A stretch of 6,929 nt of DNA, from positions 1-6,929 of the forward strand of contig JAFGQM010000127.1 of NCBI GenBank assembly GCA_016935655.1, read 5' to 3'. The DNA is from Candidatus Altarchaeota archaeon (GTDB taxonomy: Archaea > Altiarchaeota > Altiarchaeia > JAFGQM01). The translations under genes were made by a program, and so were the position numbers. How positions within the stretch are numbered: the first letter of the stretch is position 1; the number at the start of each line of letters is the position of its first letter. This document shows, in pieces, positions 6,008 through 6,929 of this stretch. The notes beneath the pieces are model-generated. The model was not told the origin of the DNA and ran no database searches. It saw only the letters and a list, made by a program, of their open reading frames with translations.

Positions 6008-6929
6008 GTATGGGAAGATACATAGGATTGCTGTCCTTATTTTGTGTTGTGCTAGTTTTGCCTCCGTCTAGCCTTGCCGATATTGACCTCTCGGAGTATA
6101 TAGACCTGGTCTCGAGCGCCCAGGAGAAGGAGAGGGAATATAACGAGGCATGGTCAAATGCACAGTATGGCAAGGCCTTTGCATTGGAAAAAGAGCTTGA
6201 ATCCCTAAGGAAGTTACTGGACACGGACAAGATGAAGACGGTCAAGAAGTATGTAGAAGCTAGGCAGAGCATCCAGGAGATAGAGTCTGAGGTTATCCCA
6301 CAGATACAAAGCACATTCCCAGAGTCAGATATTGTCACAACCCTGCACGATAAACTAGCAATCGCAGAACGGTACATGCTGCAAGCAGATGCCGCCTATA
6401 ATTCTTCAGATTACGCAGCCGCTAGCGAGCTTATTTTACGTGCGCGTGATGAGCTCTCGGTCACAATCACCTCTGGCATACTCCTCTCAATAGCTGAGAT
6501 AGACAAGGTCGAGGGGGAACTCGTGAATGCTAACTACTTCACTCCCAGCCTGAGGGAGAAATTGGATACCGCAAGAGACGAATTGAATAAAGCAAAACAG
6601 TTGTATGAGGAGGGGAAGGAAACGTTGCTTTCGGGAACCAACGATACCACACTGGCAAACCAATACTTCAAAGAGGCTTATGAGCATGCTTCCAGTGCGT
6701 TTGGTATGATAATGCAGGTTAGGGAGTTGGCAGCCAGAACCCCCCTGGAGTCCATAATCAGGTGGTCGTTGGTACTAGTCCCAATGGCGTTGGTCCTAGG
6801 CCTCCTCCTCTTCTTCTACAAGACGTTTAGGAGGATAGTCATACGATCTTCCCTCTCCAAAACCAAGGTGGAAGCTGGGAAGAAGACAATTATCGACCGT
6901 ACGATTAGCGTTGTCAATCCAGAGAACCA
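6004..6929 (+). CDS. Exported, membrane-anchored helical (coiled-coil-like) protein, cut by the window edge
   Basis: The frame is open for 308 codons from the ATG at 6004 to the right edge. Residues 1-25 look like a signal peptide: Arg5, a hydrophobic stretch IGLLSLFCVVLVL, then PPSSLA with likely cleavage after Ala25. There is no lipobox. Residues 26-250 are charged, nearly all helical, free of cysteine, and rich in Ala, Glu, Leu and Lys with an L..A...L..A rhythm. Three hairpin-like units fall at about 35-72, 114-151 and 183-233. Two N-glycosylation sequons occur (Asn133, Asn213). A transmembrane helix spans about 254-272 and is followed by YKTFRRIVIRSS, so by the positive-inside rule the helical part is outside and the C-terminus inside. 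The final residues (KTIIDRTISVVNPEN) look like the start of a beta-rich domain that continues beyond the window. I recognise no family; a surface adhesin, envelope organiser or receptor are all possible. Confidence 0.85.
   Translation, partial: MSMGRYIGLLSLFCVVLVLPPSSLADIDLSEYIDLVSSAQEKEREYNEAWSNAQYGKAFALEKELESLRKLLDTDKMKTVKKYVEARQSIQEIESEVIPQIQSTFPESDIVTTLHDKLAIAERYMLQADAAYNSSDYAAASELILRARDELSVTITSGILLSIAEIDKVEGELVNANYFTPSLREKLDTARDELNKAKQLYEEGKETLLSGTNDTTLANQYFKEAYEHASSAFGMIMQVRELAARTPLESIIRWSLVLVPMALVLGLLLFFYKTFRRIVIRSSLSKTKVEAGKKTIIDRTISVVNPEN

Noticed and set aside
5976..6687. Minus-strand open frames under the exported helical protein
   Set aside because: The plus-strand frame is open across the whole stretch with a signal peptide, amphipathic helices and a membrane anchor; the minus-strand frames are short and lack features.

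Overview
The window is archaeal chromosome. Three things point that way. One gene encodes a geranylgeranylglyceryl phosphate synthase of the kind that makes ether-lipid precursors. Another encodes a stand-alone Taw1 (TYW1-type) tRNA-Phe modification enzyme without the flavodoxin domain of the eukaryotic protein. Several genes also have a TATA-like element about 30-35 bases before the start codon and no convincing Shine-Dalgarno, which suggests short-leader or leaderless transcripts. The lineage cannot be fixed from the sequence alone. The coding is ordinary, with frequent AGG and ATA codons and no mobile elements, CRISPR arrays or RNA genes that I can see.

Left part (1-3187, minus strand): a pyrimidine cluster read right to left as pyrC (dihydroorotase), carA and carB (the two subunits of carbamoyl-phosphate synthase). 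carB runs off the left edge. carA and carB overlap by 13 bases. pyrC and carA are 48 bases apart, and that gap holds a good TATA-like element, so carAB may also have its own promoter. The three genes cover step 1 (carbamoyl phosphate, also used for arginine) and step 3 (dihydroorotate) of UMP synthesis.

Middle (3188-5436): a 100-base divergent promoter region separates pyrC from the plus-strand lipid gene. That gene converges on a small minus-strand PRC-barrel protein with an unusual natural poly-histidine tail. After a 95-base divergent gap comes taw1 on the plus strand.

Right part (5422-6929): taw1 converges on, and overlaps by 15 bases, a minus-strand gene for a four-helix membrane protein of unknown function. 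That gene shares a 60-base divergent promoter region with a plus-strand gene for a signal-peptide-bearing, mostly helical, membrane-anchored protein that runs off the right edge. These two membrane genes, with the histidine-tailed PRC-barrel protein, are the least explained part of the window. The rest is housekeeping metabolism. I do not see clear evidence of a new multi-gene system; the divergent membrane pair is the best lead.
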